Source: Chloroflexus islandicus
Lineage (GTDB): Bacteria > Chloroflexota > Chloroflexia > Chloroflexales > Chloroflexaceae
Direction: 5' to 3'
Length of the DNA: 64,000 nt
Assembly (NCBI RefSeq): GCF_001650695.1
Contig: NZ_LWQS01000037.1
Coordinates: 26,853-90,852, forward strand
The notes under the pieces are model-generated. The model ran no database searches. It had not been told where the DNA came from and saw nothing but the letters and a program-made list of their open reading frames with translations. Shown piece after piece: positions 33,178 to 41,999 of this stretch. The position numbers and the translations under genes are program-made. Position 1 is the stretch's first letter, and every line of letters begins with the position of its first letter.

Positions 33178-34254
33178 ATGTCCAGCCCTCAACCACCTAC
33201 CATCGCTCCCACCGAACACGCCAGCACAATGATTGCCCAGTGGCGGCTGCAGATTCTCAACAATCTACTCTGGGTACTGGTTGTGCTTGGCGGTCTGGCG
33301 CTGGTCGTCGGATCGTGGTCAGACTATAACGCGATGGGTGAACGGGCGCTTCCTTATATCGCCATCTATGCTATTGCCTATGTGTTAGTTGTATCTGCGG
33401 CCGCCCTCCGCCAGCTTAGCCTGACCATCCGTGCCATTTTCGTGCTCACGATTTTAGGCGCGATGGCGACCTTTCTGCTGATCTTCTTTGGTCTCACTGG
33501 CAGCGGGCGTTTGCTCTGGATCGGCGTGGTCATGCTGGCGCTGGTGTATTTTGGCAGCCGGGGCGGGATCAGTGCGTTAGCAATATCGCTCGTAACAATG
33601 ATCATTACCGCCGCCATCTATGTCTCTGGCAACGCCACCTTTGTAACGGCAGAAAACCTCGCGGTACAAGACACCATTTCTGATTGGGTTGGCGCCACGG
33701 TCGTCTACCTCGCCACCGCATCGCTTGCCCTCTTGCCATTCTTGTATCTGTTGCGGCGCATGGAAGGGCTGGCGTTGCAAGCCACGGCTGAAGCGGCCCG
33801 CGCGCGGATGCATGCCCAACAGGTTGAGGCATCTGCCGCCCAACTCGAACAGCAAACGGCGCAATTGCAGGCCACCGAACAGATGCTGCGCAATCTGGTG
33901 CAGTCACTTGAAACACCCACGGTTGAGATCGGGCGCGATGTGTTGCTGGCGCCGGTCGTCGGCCAGATTGATAGCCAACGCGCCGAACTGTTGTTGAAGC
34001 GGCTGCTTGATGTGGTCAGCGCGCGCCGGGTGCGCATGGTCGTGATCGATGTCGCTGGTGTGCCGGCCTTTGACACTATGGCCGCGCAAAGTTTGATTCA
34101 AACCGTCCAAGCGCTGCGCTTGATCGGGTGTGAAACGGTGATCACCGGCATTTCCCCCACCACCGCTCAAACCATCACCACGCTCGGCATTGACATGAAC
34201 ACCATCGCTACTGCCCGCTCGCCGCAAGAGGTGCTGGTGCGCGTCGCGGTGTAG
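33178..34254 (+). CDS. Membrane protein with coiled coil and STAS (RsbR-like) domain
   Basis: 358 residues from the ATG at 33178, preceded by GGAG; the longer frame from 33064 overlaps the promoter. About five hydrophobic segments occupy 25-200, a coiled coil covers about 205-240 (AQQVEASAAQLEQQTAQLQA), and a STAS domain (about 245-355) contains VVIDVAGVPAFDTMAAQSLI. The phosphorylatable Ser/Thr position in the loop is Thr (FDT). FAMILY KNOWLEDGE: RsbR-type proteins form stressosomes that take part in partner-switching signalling. The STAS domain is closely similar to that at 46440, so both may act in one pathway, one sensing at the membrane and the other through PAS domains. Confidence 0.82.
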   Translation: MSSPQPPTIAPTEHASTMIAQWRLQILNNLLWVLVVLGGLALVVGSWSDYNAMGERALPYIAIYAIAYVLVVSAAALRQLSLTIRAIFVLTILGAMATFLLIFFGLTGSGRLLWIGVVMLALVYFGSRGGISALAISLVTMIITAAIYVSGNATFVTAENLAVQDTISDWVGATVVYLATASLALLPFLYLLRRMEGLALQATAEAARARMHAQQVEASAAQLEQQTAQLQATEQMLRNLVQSLETPTVEIGRDVLLAPVVGQIDSQRAELLLKRLLDVVSARRVRMVVIDVAGVPAFDTMAAQSLIQTVQALRLIGCETVITGISPTTAQTITTLGIDMNTIATARSPQEVLVRVAV

Positions 34255-34359
34255 CACGCGCCGATAGGAGATTTTTGCTGAATTTTTGGCCAAGCGCGCA
34301 ACTTTTGCCCTCCTCGCGCGGTTTCCATGATGAGAGGATTGCTGTGCGAGGAGATTATT

Positions 34360-35133
34360 ATGCGCCGCCGAACCCCGCTCTTGGCTCTGCTCATGCTGAT
34401 CATTGTTTGGCCAGTATTGGCAGCCGCTCACGCCATCCCCCCAACTCCGCCCGCTGCCCCGCCTCGCCTCATTCTCGGCGTCGAGCAGATCTCGGCCACA
34501 GCATGGGCGCTGTTGGTTGGTTGCCCCGTTCATCCGCACGATCTGCACGTGTGGGCGGAAGCAGCGCCGCCACAGCGCCCGCAAACCCTCACCGCACTGG
34601 CGCCGGGGCGCTGGCGCGCACAATTCGACGGCGCATTGCCAACGTCAGCGATCGTGTACGGCTGCGGCCAAAGCGCCGCGCTCGTCATTGCCGCACCACT
34701 ACTGCCGCAATGGCTGAACATCCTGTTCGGCATCGGTGTCGTTGCCGCAGTATTGCTCGGCGCAAGGATCATCCGCCGTCCCCGCCACACCGTGACGTCT
34801 CGATCCCAGTTACCGGCTACGAGCGTATGGCAAGCCTCTATTACCGACGAACAGGGCGAACGTGCGATCGCCCTCCCTACTGGCATGCTCACCGCCGGCA
34901 GTGATCCGGCCTGCCATCTTATCGTCTTGGGATCAGATATTGCCCTGCGCCATGCGCATCTCATCCTGACCGCGGAACAGGCCCACATCGTCGATCTCGC
35001 CAGCCCTTCCGGCGTCTTTTGCGGCCCCGTCCGGCGGCGGTTACGCCCGCACACGCCAACACCGGTTGGCGACGAGGATATCTGGCTCGGCGCCACGGTG
35101 CGCTTGCGGCTGGTCAAAAACCGAGGGGAATGA
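34360..35133 (+). CDS. Membrane-anchored FHA-domain protein
   Basis: 257 residues. A signal peptide (MRRRTPLLALLMLIIVWPVL) and an extracytoplasmic region with two Cys (about 50 and 107) precede a membrane span (LNILFGIGVVAAVLLGARII, about 119-138) and a cytoplasmic C-terminal FHA-like domain (about 160-255): TAGSDPACHLIVLGSDIALRHAHLIL. The phosphothreonine-contact residues are altered: the usual GR and SRxH read GS and ALRHAH, so binding may be weak or different. AGGAG lies 7 bases before the ATG at 34360. It follows the STAS gene by 105 bp, suggesting shared signalling. Confidence 0.75.
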   Translation: MRRRTPLLALLMLIIVWPVLAAAHAIPPTPPAAPPRLILGVEQISATAWALLVGCPVHPHDLHVWAEAAPPQRPQTLTALAPGRWRAQFDGALPTSAIVYGCGQSAALVIAAPLLPQWLNILFGIGVVAAVLLGARIIRRPRHTVTSRSQLPATSVWQASITDEQGERAIALPTGMLTAGSDPACHLIVLGSDIALRHAHLILTAEQAHIVDLASPSGVFCGPVRRRLRPHTPTPVGDEDIWLGATVRLRLVKNRGE

Positions 35134-35151
35134 ACGCAACAAACCAACTGA

Positions 35152-35176
35152 AGTGCGGCAGTGTGACTGCCGCACT
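35152..35176. repeat. Family A hairpin repeat downstream of the FHA gene
   Basis: Arms AGTGCGGCAGT and ACTGCCGCACT around GTG, perfect over 11 bp. It lies 19 bp after the FHA stop and 38 bp before the stop of the convergent gene at 35214. Confidence 0.85.
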
Positions 35177-35213
35177 CTATCCATCGAGTGAGGTATGGTC
35201 TACCAACGTGGGC

Positions 35214-35867
35214 TTACGCTACCCGCCGGCTGGCGCCGAGAAAGACCGGAGGGCGCACACGCAGCATTAAGCCAAGATCAACCAAAATATGAATGAAGAT
35301 CACCGTCCAGATATCTTGATACAGATAAAAACAGAGGCTCCACCCCAAGACCAGCGCCATCTCGGCCAGCGGGCGCAATTTGCGGATGCGCATCGCTTGC
35401 GGCGAATCGTCGAGATGGGGCGGCAGGTATTGCAGCCAAAACATGCCATGAATCACACCGCCATAAATGACGAAGGCGGTAAACCCGATCGCGAAACCGA
35501 GCGGCCCCGCCAGATTTGGCCAGAACTGCATCGCGATCCCGTCGCCGATCCACGCGCCAATGCGATACACGATCGCAAAGGCAAACGTCTCGATCACGCC
35601 ATTGCCGATACTGAAAATCACGGTCGGCCCCCACAAGAATGGACGGCCATCGTGACGCGCAACCAGCACATACAAGACTTGACTAAAGGCAAAACTCACC
35701 AGCAAGAACACCACGAACCACGGGTTCGCCAAGGTCGCAGGCACATTCCAACTCTTCAGCCAATCACCCAGCAAGGGGATGCCTATGACCAACGAGATGA
35801 GCCAGTAGAGCAAGATGTACTGATCTAGACGACTGAGGGCGCGTTGTTCGGTCAGCTCGTACTCCAT
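35214..35867 (-). CDS. Uncharacterised multi-span membrane protein
   Basis: 217 residues from the ATG at 35867 (starts at 35900 and 35906 are possible but lack ribosome-binding sites; GGAG precedes 35867 by 11 bases). Five to six hydrophobic segments are visible: ILLYWLISLVIGIPLLGDWL, ANPWFVVFLLVSFAFSQVLY, a pair around FSIGNGVIETFAFAIVYRIG and LGFAIGFTAFVIYGGVIHGM, and ALVLGWSLCFYLYQDIWTVI. Several His residues lie near the membrane (VIHGMFW, FIHILVD). I recognise no family; a CPBP-like or membrane-bound metalloenzyme cannot be excluded but no glutamate pair is seen. Confidence 0.65.
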   Translation of the reverse strand: MEYELTEQRALSRLDQYILLYWLISLVIGIPLLGDWLKSWNVPATLANPWFVVFLLVSFAFSQVLYVLVARHDGRPFLWGPTVIFSIGNGVIETFAFAIVYRIGAWIGDGIAMQFWPNLAGPLGFAIGFTAFVIYGGVIHGMFWLQYLPPHLDDSPQAMRIRKLRPLAEMALVLGWSLCFYLYQDIWTVIFIHILVDLGLMLRVRPPVFLGASRRVA

Positions 35868-35907
35868 AATGATCGTGCTCCACGTGTTTTTGATTGCCAT
35901 GTACAAG

Positions 35908-36800
35908 TGTTGTTTATATGAAATATCTTACCACATCCAAGAGCGCTTGCCTAGAGGAAAAGTGAACAAATTGGGGCGTAGATGTGTGCATTTCTAGCTC
36001 GTTCTCTGCCGCTCGCTTATGACAGCACACGAAATCATTCCTGTTCCGCCGATATGGTACTATCATTGGGGCGCTGAGCATTACAGCCCTGACGCCAACA
36101 TTGGAAATTGCTTCGATCCTAACGCGGTAAGCATGGTTGCAAGTCACATGCGGAAGCTGTGAATAACGTTTTGCTGATCGTTCCCTTTTCATTGCGCACC
36201 GCCGCAGTTGGCGAGGCAATCTCCACCGGAAAGCAAACGCATGCTCTTGAGGTTGCCAATCGCTAGGTTCAACCGTTGACACACTTGGCGCGTTATACTC
36301 GTGCAATGATCGAGCGTAAGGGTGGAAGCGCAGAAGTTTGGCTGCGACGTTTGTTTGATGTAGCCCTCACGCTTCCGGCAACGATTGCGGCAGGGCCAGA
36401 ATCAACGTGGCCGAGATACCTTTCCCGCGCCCGCGCCAGAACAGTTGAGGGGCGGACAGAACATGTGGTCGATGACAGCCGTTGAGCACGGTGCAATGCC
36501 TCAAAGCGTAGCTCTACCCTCCCCTCTCCTGCGCCAGTGGGAGAGAGGCAGGGGGTGAGGGTCGGCAGCCCGCATAGCGGGCTTCGTAACCCTAGCCCGG
36601 CCCTTCAGGGCCGGGTTCCAGATCAGATGTTCTGTCCGACCTTGAGCGCCAGTGGGAGAGGGGCAGGAGGTGAAGGCAAACCGGCATATCGCAACACTAT
36701 CACCCGTATCTGCACTCATACGTTCTGTCCGCCCTTGAACCAGAACAGTGCAGGGCCACGGACAAACAGGCCGAACCGGTTTCAGATTGATGTAAGGAGA
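35908..36800. other. Gene-poor stretch with repeats at its right end
   Basis: About 900 bp without a convincing gene. The first 500 bp are unique, of mixed composition, with open frames (such as 35914-36306 minus and 36276-36485 plus) that lack ribosome-binding sites and known motifs. From about 36440 to 36745 there are four copies of a GGGCGGACAGAACAT-like element, AGTGGGAGAGG segments, and one reverse CCCGGCCCTTCAGGGCCGGG hairpin unit. Confidence 0.6.
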
Positions 36801-36805
36801 CGGCA

Positions 36806-37816
36806 GTGCGATTGGTCAGCTTCATCCCGCCCGCTGGATCCACAGCGCGAGCCGGTGTCTTGCTCGGCGATGCGATCATCGATTTAGCAGCGGCGGCAGC
36901 ATTGATCAGCGAGGAGGCCGCCGCAGCGCAGTGGGATATGCTCTCGCTGTTGCGGGGCGATCACCCTGATGCCACCATCGCTGCCGCCGCCGATATTGTA
37001 CAGGCGGTAATCAATGTCATGGGAGGCGCCGATCCGTCCGAAGCACCGCTCGGCGAGTTCAATTGGCACGAGGGATTGACCATTGGCGATACGGCGCTGG
37101 TGATCCCGGCCACCCAAGTGCGCCTTGTCGCCCCCTTGCCGCAGGCGGTTTCGTTGCGCGAGTTTGATGCACTCGCCGATGAGCACACGGTGATGATGCG
37201 CCGAGCGGCTGGATATTGGGTTGGCGACCGCAACTGGCCCGCGTTTCGTTTTGCCAGCCATACTACCATCCTCGGCCCCGACGAACCGATCGAGCTGCCA
37301 ATGACCGAACCGCTCGATTGCGGCATGGCGCTCGGATGCGTGATCGGACGGGCCGGGCGTGATATTATGCCGGAAGATGCCGATGCGTACATTGCCGGTT
37401 ATCTGTTGGTCAATGCGTGGACAATCCGCGATCCGTTGGCCGCATCACTCCGCCCGCGCGATCGCGCCACTTCGCTTGGCCCGTGGCTGGTAACGCCCGA
37501 CGAGCTGGAATACTACCGCGATGACGATGGCCGGCTGATGCTGGAGTTGCGGCTGCGGCTGAACGGGCGTGAGCTTGCTCGCGCCAATACGGCGCTCATG
37601 CGGTGGTCGTTCGCCGAGCTGATCGCATTCGCCAGCCGTGATACGATGCTCTACCCCGGCGAGGTGATCGTCAGTGGCGTCGCCACCGGCGGCTGCCTGC
37701 TTGATCTGCACGGCGATGATGGCCCATGGCTGCGCGCCGGCGATGAGGTGGTGATCGAATGTGCTGAGCTGGGGCAGTTGCGCTCACCCGTTGGGCTAGG
37801 GTTAGAGTTAGAGTAA
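36806..37816 (+). CDS. Fumarylacetoacetate hydrolase-fold protein without metal ligands
   Basis: 336 residues, GTG start 6 bases after AAGGAG (36794-36799). The N-terminal and core layout match fumarylacetoacetase-family hydrolases: VRLVSFIPPAGSTARAGVLL, LREFDALADEHTVMMRRAAG and IVSGVATGGCLLDLHGD near the end. The metal-binding signature normally reads D-Y/W-E-x-E-L; here it is LDCGMALG, with Gly173 and Ala175. The third ligand, Asp in VNDxSARD, reads VNAWTIRD (Ala204). All three are lost, so classical Mg-dependent hydrolase or decarboxylase action looks impossible. It may be a binding or regulatory protein. No pathway neighbours help. Confidence 0.8.
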   Translation: MRLVSFIPPAGSTARAGVLLGDAIIDLAAAAALISEEAAAAQWDMLSLLRGDHPDATIAAAADIVQAVINVMGGADPSEAPLGEFNWHEGLTIGDTALVIPATQVRLVAPLPQAVSLREFDALADEHTVMMRRAAGYWVGDRNWPAFRFASHTTILGPDEPIELPMTEPLDCGMALGCVIGRAGRDIMPEDADAYIAGYLLVNAWTIRDPLAASLRPRDRATSLGPWLVTPDELEYYRDDDGRLMLELRLRLNGRELARANTALMRWSFAELIAFASRDTMLYPGEVIVSGVATGGCLLDLHGDDGPWLRAGDEVVIECAELGQLRSPVGLGLELE

Positions 37817-37998
37817 CGCATCCATACCGCACTAAGCGCGCAGAGCAGGCTGTTGCTGCCAGTGCGTCGCTTCGCGCTCGGTATCGCTCTCGCAATCGCG
37901 GGGGATAGCGTCACCGCAATCGATCGCAGAACATGCCTGTTGCACGAGGCATAGCGGCGCACTGCAACCAAGCAACGAGCGGCTAGCCATAGCGCCAC

Positions 37999-38027
37999 TT
38001 GCCAGCTTGCCCGCCATCTGGTATAGT
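37999..38027 (+). promoter_or_regulatory. Promoter giving a very short leader before the methyltransferase
   Basis: TTGCCA (37999-38004), 17-base spacer, TATAGT (38022-38027). The ATG at 38039 is 11 bases after the -10 box, so the leader would be about five bases or fewer. Confidence 0.6.
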
Positions 38028-38038
38028 CCGCCCCGGTT

Positions 38039-38776
38039 ATGGAAAAGAACGAGTACACAACAATGGCAGCGGTTGAGCTGCAACACTGGTGGTACGGCGG
38101 CATGCGCGCCATCAATGCCGCTATGCTTGACCGTGTGTTTGGCGGACGTCGCGATCTGCGCATCCTCGACGCTGGCTGCGGCACCGGTGGCGACGCGCTG
38201 TTTTTGCGTCGCTACGGCACAGTGGTTGGGCTTGATCTCGCCACCGAAGCGCTCACGCTCGCGCGTGGGCGCATTCCGGGCCGGTTGGCGCGCGGGTCAG
38301 TGCTGCAACTGCCATTTGCCGATCACAGCTTTGATCTCGTCACATCGTTCGATGTGTTGTATCATCGGGCTGTGATCGACGAGCGGCAAGCGCTAGCCGA
38401 AGTACGGCGGGTCTTGCGCCGTGATGGCCGGCTGCTCATCCGGTTGCCGGCCTACGAATGGCTGCGCTCGCGCCATGATCGCCAAGTCCATACCCGCCAC
38501 CGGTACACGGCTGGCGAAGTCGCGCGGTTGCTGCGTGAAAACGGCTTTACCGTCGAACAGCTTACCTACGCGCTGACGCTGCTCTTCCCAATCTCGGCAG
38601 CGGTGCGGCTGCTTGAGCGGGTGTTGCCGGAACCGCAGACTGAGTCGGCGATGGAGTTGCCTTCTCGCCCGGTCAATGCTGCGTTACGCTTGCCAATGAT
38701 GCTCGAAGCGGCGTACATTGCGCGTGGCGGGAAATGGCCGTTTGGATTGTCAATCGTTGCGCTGGCGCGGGTCTAA
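38039..38776 (+). CDS. Class I SAM-dependent methyltransferase 1
   Basis: 245 residues. Motif I is ILDAGCGTGGDALFLRRYG (about 41-59), then VVGLDLATEAL and the post-motif LPFADHSFDLVTSFDVLYHR, typical of Methyltransf_11 small-molecule enzymes. RVLRRDGRLLIRLPAYEWLR follows. The C-terminal part (about 175-245) is hydrophobic and may contact a lipid or membrane. It heads a group with the second methyltransferase, an EamA-type transporter and a GT-C-like protein. A short 5' leader is predicted. The substrate is unknown; a polyprenyl-linked sugar or lipid is a reasonable guess. Confidence 0.82.
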   Translation: MEKNEYTTMAAVELQHWWYGGMRAINAAMLDRVFGGRRDLRILDAGCGTGGDALFLRRYGTVVGLDLATEALTLARGRIPGRLARGSVLQLPFADHSFDLVTSFDVLYHRAVIDERQALAEVRRVLRRDGRLLIRLPAYEWLRSRHDRQVHTRHRYTAGEVARLLRENGFTVEQLTYALTLLFPISAAVRLLERVLPEPQTESAMELPSRPVNAALRLPMMLEAAYIARGGKWPFGLSIVALARV

Positions 38777-38959
38777 CGTGATCGCGATCACTGCCGCATC
38801 ATCGCGACCGGTATCATCACTCCGGCTGTGGCAAGGGTTGCTGTGGGGATTGCCTCCCTCGCTACGGATGGATGATCGTCGTATCCACATCGACATTCCG
38901 CCGGCGATGGCCCAGCTTAGGCACCCATTGCCGGCGCCTCATTGGAAGACTGGTTAACT

Positions 38960-39574
38960 ATGATGCTGAATCCTGTCCTCAACCGCTTAAGCGCCACGCC
39001 TGAATTGTGGAACCGGCTGCGCTGGTTGGTCGAAGCCGGCTTTACCGGCGAACATCTGGCCATTGCCCGCGAGCTACGACCGTGGCACGGCGACCACCGC
39101 CGGTTTCTCGATCTCGGCTGCGGCACCGGCGAGTTCGCAGCCGACTTTCCACCGCATCGCTATGTCGGCATTGACCCATCGCTCACTTATATCCGTTTTG
39201 CGGTTCAACGCCGGCCGGGAACGTACCTTGCCGCTAGCGGCGATGCGCTGCCGTTCACCGATCAGACCTTTGACGCCGGCCTGATCCTCGGCGTGTTGCA
39301 CCATCTACCCGATAGCACTGCCCGCGCCGTGATGCGCGAAGTCTACCGGGTGATGCGGCCGGGGGCCACGGTACTGGTGATGGAAGATACGCCGCCGCCA
39401 CCCGGCCAAAACCCGCTCGGCCACCTGATGCATGCGCTTGATCGCGGTGGCTATATCCGGCACGATGCCGATTATCAGGCGATGTTCGGCGATGGCTTTG
39501 ACATCGCCCGCAACTATCACCTCCGCTCTGGCATTTGCGATTATGCCGTGTATGTGCTCCGCCGGCGACCATGA
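38960..39574 (+). CDS. Class I SAM-dependent methyltransferase 2
   Basis: 204 residues from the ATG at 38960; a TTG at 38942 would add six. Motif I is FLDLGCGTGEFAADFPPHRY, then VGIDPSLTYI, ASGDALPFTDQTFDAGLILG and VLHHLP, a Methyltransf_11-type fold. Its last codons overlap the transporter start at 39571 (ATGA overlap), so the two are translationally coupled. It shares only the fold with the methyltransferase at 38039. The spacer between them (180 bp) holds no gene. Confidence 0.82.
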   Translation: MMLNPVLNRLSATPELWNRLRWLVEAGFTGEHLAIARELRPWHGDHRRFLDLGCGTGEFAADFPPHRYVGIDPSLTYIRFAVQRRPGTYLAASGDALPFTDQTFDAGLILGVLHHLPDSTARAVMREVYRVMRPGATVLVMEDTPPPPGQNPLGHLMHALDRGGYIRHDADYQAMFGDGFDIARNYHLRSGICDYAVYVLRRRP

Positions 39575-39996
39575 TGATGAAACCGTTATTCGCTGTCTCA
39601 ACCAAAGTGCGCACTATGCTGCTGGTTCTCGCCCTATTGATCACGGCCAGCGCCCTCACCGTGACGGGTGAGGTGTTGCTCAAGATCGGCATTAACCACG
39701 TCACCACTCACGTTGGCGCCTTCTCGCTCGAACCGCGGGTGCTGTGGGCGACGTTCACTGACTGGCGCGTTATTCTCGGCTTTGCCCTCGTCTTTGGCGG
39801 AGCCATCTTCTGGCTGGGCGTCATTTCGCGGGTAGACCTTTCCTTTGCGTACCCGTTATTGGCGCTCAATTACGTGATCATTCTGATCCCCTCGCGAATC
39901 TTGCTCAACGAGCCAATCACGATGATCCGCCTCGTTGGCGCACTGATCATTGTGATCGGCGTAATTGTGATTACATGGGGCAGCGGTAAGTCGTGA
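39571..39996 (+). CDS. EamA/SMR-type four-span membrane transporter (ArnE/F-like)
   Basis: 141 residues from the first of three consecutive in-frame ATG codons. Four hydrophobic segments: MLLVLALLITASALTVTGEV, VILGFALVFGGAIFWLGVIS, LSFAYPLLALNYVIILIPSR and LVGALIIVIGVIVITWGS. The signature SRVDLSFAYPLLALNYVII is typical of the small EamA members that act as flippases for lipid-linked sugars. The coupling on both sides (methyltransferase upstream, GT-C-like protein downstream) supports a lipid-linked sugar pathway. A single four-span protein would act as a dimer. Confidence 0.8.
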   Translation: MMMKPLFAVSTKVRTMLLVLALLITASALTVTGEVLLKIGINHVTTHVGAFSLEPRVLWATFTDWRVILGFALVFGGAIFWLGVISRVDLSFAYPLLALNYVIILIPSRILLNEPITMIRLVGALIIVIGVIVITWGSGKS

Positions 39997-41978
39997 CTCT
40001 GGCGCACACCTTAGCTGATCCGCGCAGGGCATTGGCAACGCGATTGCGCCACGATTGGCGGCCTGCACTCTTGCTGCTGGCGCTCGTCCTGATTGGCTGC
40101 GGTCTGGCGTACCAAACCCCGCTCAGCGTCCACCTCGCCGTTGGCGGCGATCCGCTTACCCGCCGGCGGGAAGACGATGCGCCGTTCTTGCAGATGGTGC
40201 ATGCGGCTGAACCGGCATTGCCGGCGGTGGCGGCATGGTGGGAATTACCCGGCGCTGCCGATCCCTACCGCTGGACGCAACCAGAGAGTGTGATTAGTCT
40301 ACCGGGTTTGGGAGGCGGATATTGGTTGGTTACAGTACGCGCACAGGGCGGGCGGCCCGACGGCGCGCCAACCGCTACCGCGTGGCAAGCCGGCGCATTG
40401 CCGCCGGTGGCATTTGAACTGCCGGCAGCGCCGAGCCGTCGCTATACGCTGCTCGTCCCCGCCGACGGAACGGTACGGCTGGTGATGCGGAGCGATGCGT
40501 TCCAAGCGGCCGGCGATCCGCGCGCGTTGGGTTTTGTCTTACGCAGTACCCACGTCCAGACGATCGGCGGCTGGCGCGCGCCGGATTGGGGCCAGCTCGG
40601 CTGGATTGGGCTGACCCTCGCGGCGGCGTGGTTGTGGAGCCACACGGCGGCGCTTCCGCCACGATGGGCGCTGAGTGTGATCAGCCTCGGCGGCGGCGCC
40701 GCGATCGCGGCGATTGCGCTGTCGCGACCGGCCTTTGCGCTGCTGACGCCAATTCTGGCGGCGCTGAGCGCCGGCGCAACCGCTATCAACGTGGGCCTCG
40801 CGCTGCGCTGGCCGCAGCAATTGGCGTGGCGACAAGCAATTGGGCTGGCACTGCTCGCTCTCATTGTGCGCTTGGCCGGTTTGCTCCACCCGCATGCGAT
40901 CAGCAGCGACGCCGGCTTTCACGCGAATAACCTCTTGCGGTTCGGTCTTGGTCACGCCTTTCTCACCGCTGGCTTGCCCGCCGAAGCCGGCGGGGGCGCA
41001 GCGCCGTATCCAGCCGGGTTTTACCTCATAGCCCTCCCCTTCCAGATCCTGTTTGGCGACGATTTTGCCGCGCGCCGGCTCTTAGTGACGATCGTGGCCG
41101 CTGCGCTTGATAGTCTCTTCTGTGTGGCAATCTGGTGGTGGGTGCGGCAAGCCGGATTCGGGCAGCGAGCCGCACTCTTAAGCGCCGCTTGCTACCTCTC
41201 TGCCACCCAATCGCTCGAAGCGTTGGCAATTGGCGAGCTGGCCAACGTCGGCGGGCAAGCCCTGATCTTGCCGGCGTTGCTTGGGCTTAGTATGGGCGCA
41301 GCGTCCCACAGCAGCCACCGGCTGGCGTTGAGCGGATTGGCGCTCGCGATTGCCGCCGGTTTGATGGCCCATTCCGGCGTGACGCTCGGCTTTGGCTTAC
41401 TGATCGGCTGGGCATGGTTGTTGGCATGGCGGCAGCCAGCGGCAATCGTCACCCCGGCCCGCCTCTTCATCGCTGCTGCCGGTGGGATTGCGTTAGCCCT
41501 GATCGTGATGTACACCACACCAGTGTACCTCGAACTGATCAGCGGGCGTGGCGGCCAAGGCGCGAGCGGCGGCCAAGCGCCCATGCAGATCATTACCGAA
41601 ACCATCCTTGCCCTGTCCGGCTGGCAACCGCCACAACGGCGCGGATTGCCGGCGCCACTAGGTTTAGCGCTGGCCAATCTAGCCGGCCTTTGGATCATCT
41701 GGCGCACCCAGCAACCAACGACCACCGCGCTGCGCTGGCTGCTCGGCGCATGGTGGGGCGGCGCGCTCAGCGGTCTTGGCCTGCTCCTCATCGCCGACCA
41801 AGGGTTACGCTGGATGCTCTTCCTCTACCCGGCGCTGTGCATACCAGCAGGGATTGCGCTTGACCGGCTAGCGGCGCACGCCAGATGGGGCCGGGTTGCC
41901 GCCGCTGCGTGGCTGATGGCAATTATTGGGCAGGGCGCCATCCTGTGGGTTGGGCAGATTAGGGATTACCTGCATTGA
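39993..41978 (+). CDS. GT-C-like polytopic membrane protein (possible glycosyltransferase), GTG start
   Basis: 661 residues; the GTG overlaps the transporter stop (GTGA), so the genes are coupled. A first membrane span (about 22-40) is followed by an extracytoplasmic beta-rich domain (about 45-195), then about eleven hydrophobic segments. The first long loop after them holds HAISSDAGFHANNLLRFGLG, which could stand for the acidic catalytic loop of GT-C glycosyltransferases, and PYPAGFYLIALPFQILFGDD. No firm family is recognised. It may transfer the sugar moved by the transporter at 39571 (inference). Confidence 0.65.
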   Translation: MTLAHTLADPRRALATRLRHDWRPALLLLALVLIGCGLAYQTPLSVHLAVGGDPLTRRREDDAPFLQMVHAAEPALPAVAAWWELPGAADPYRWTQPESVISLPGLGGGYWLVTVRAQGGRPDGAPTATAWQAGALPPVAFELPAAPSRRYTLLVPADGTVRLVMRSDAFQAAGDPRALGFVLRSTHVQTIGGWRAPDWGQLGWIGLTLAAAWLWSHTAALPPRWALSVISLGGGAAIAAIALSRPAFALLTPILAALSAGATAINVGLALRWPQQLAWRQAIGLALLALIVRLAGLLHPHAISSDAGFHANNLLRFGLGHAFLTAGLPAEAGGGAAPYPAGFYLIALPFQILFGDDFAARRLLVTIVAAALDSLFCVAIWWWVRQAGFGQRAALLSAACYLSATQSLEALAIGELANVGGQALILPALLGLSMGAASHSSHRLALSGLALAIAAGLMAHSGVTLGFGLLIGWAWLLAWRQPAAIVTPARLFIAAAGGIALALIVMYTTPVYLELISGRGGQGASGGQAPMQIITETILALSGWQPPQRRGLPAPLGLALANLAGLWIIWRTQQPTTTALRWLLGAWWGGALSGLGLLLIADQGLRWMLFLYPALCIPAGIALDRLAAHARWGRVAAAAWLMAIIGQGAILWVGQIRDYLH

Positions 41979-41999
41979 ACAGCGGGTTTGAAACTGCTG

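Noticed and set aside
35914..36306. 130-codon minus-strand frame
   Set aside because: No ribosome-binding site, no recognised motif and no promoter; it could not be supported.
36276..36485. Small frame behind TTGACA ... TATACT
   Set aside because: The two boxes are only 12 bases apart, there is no ribosome-binding site, and the peptide is nondescript.
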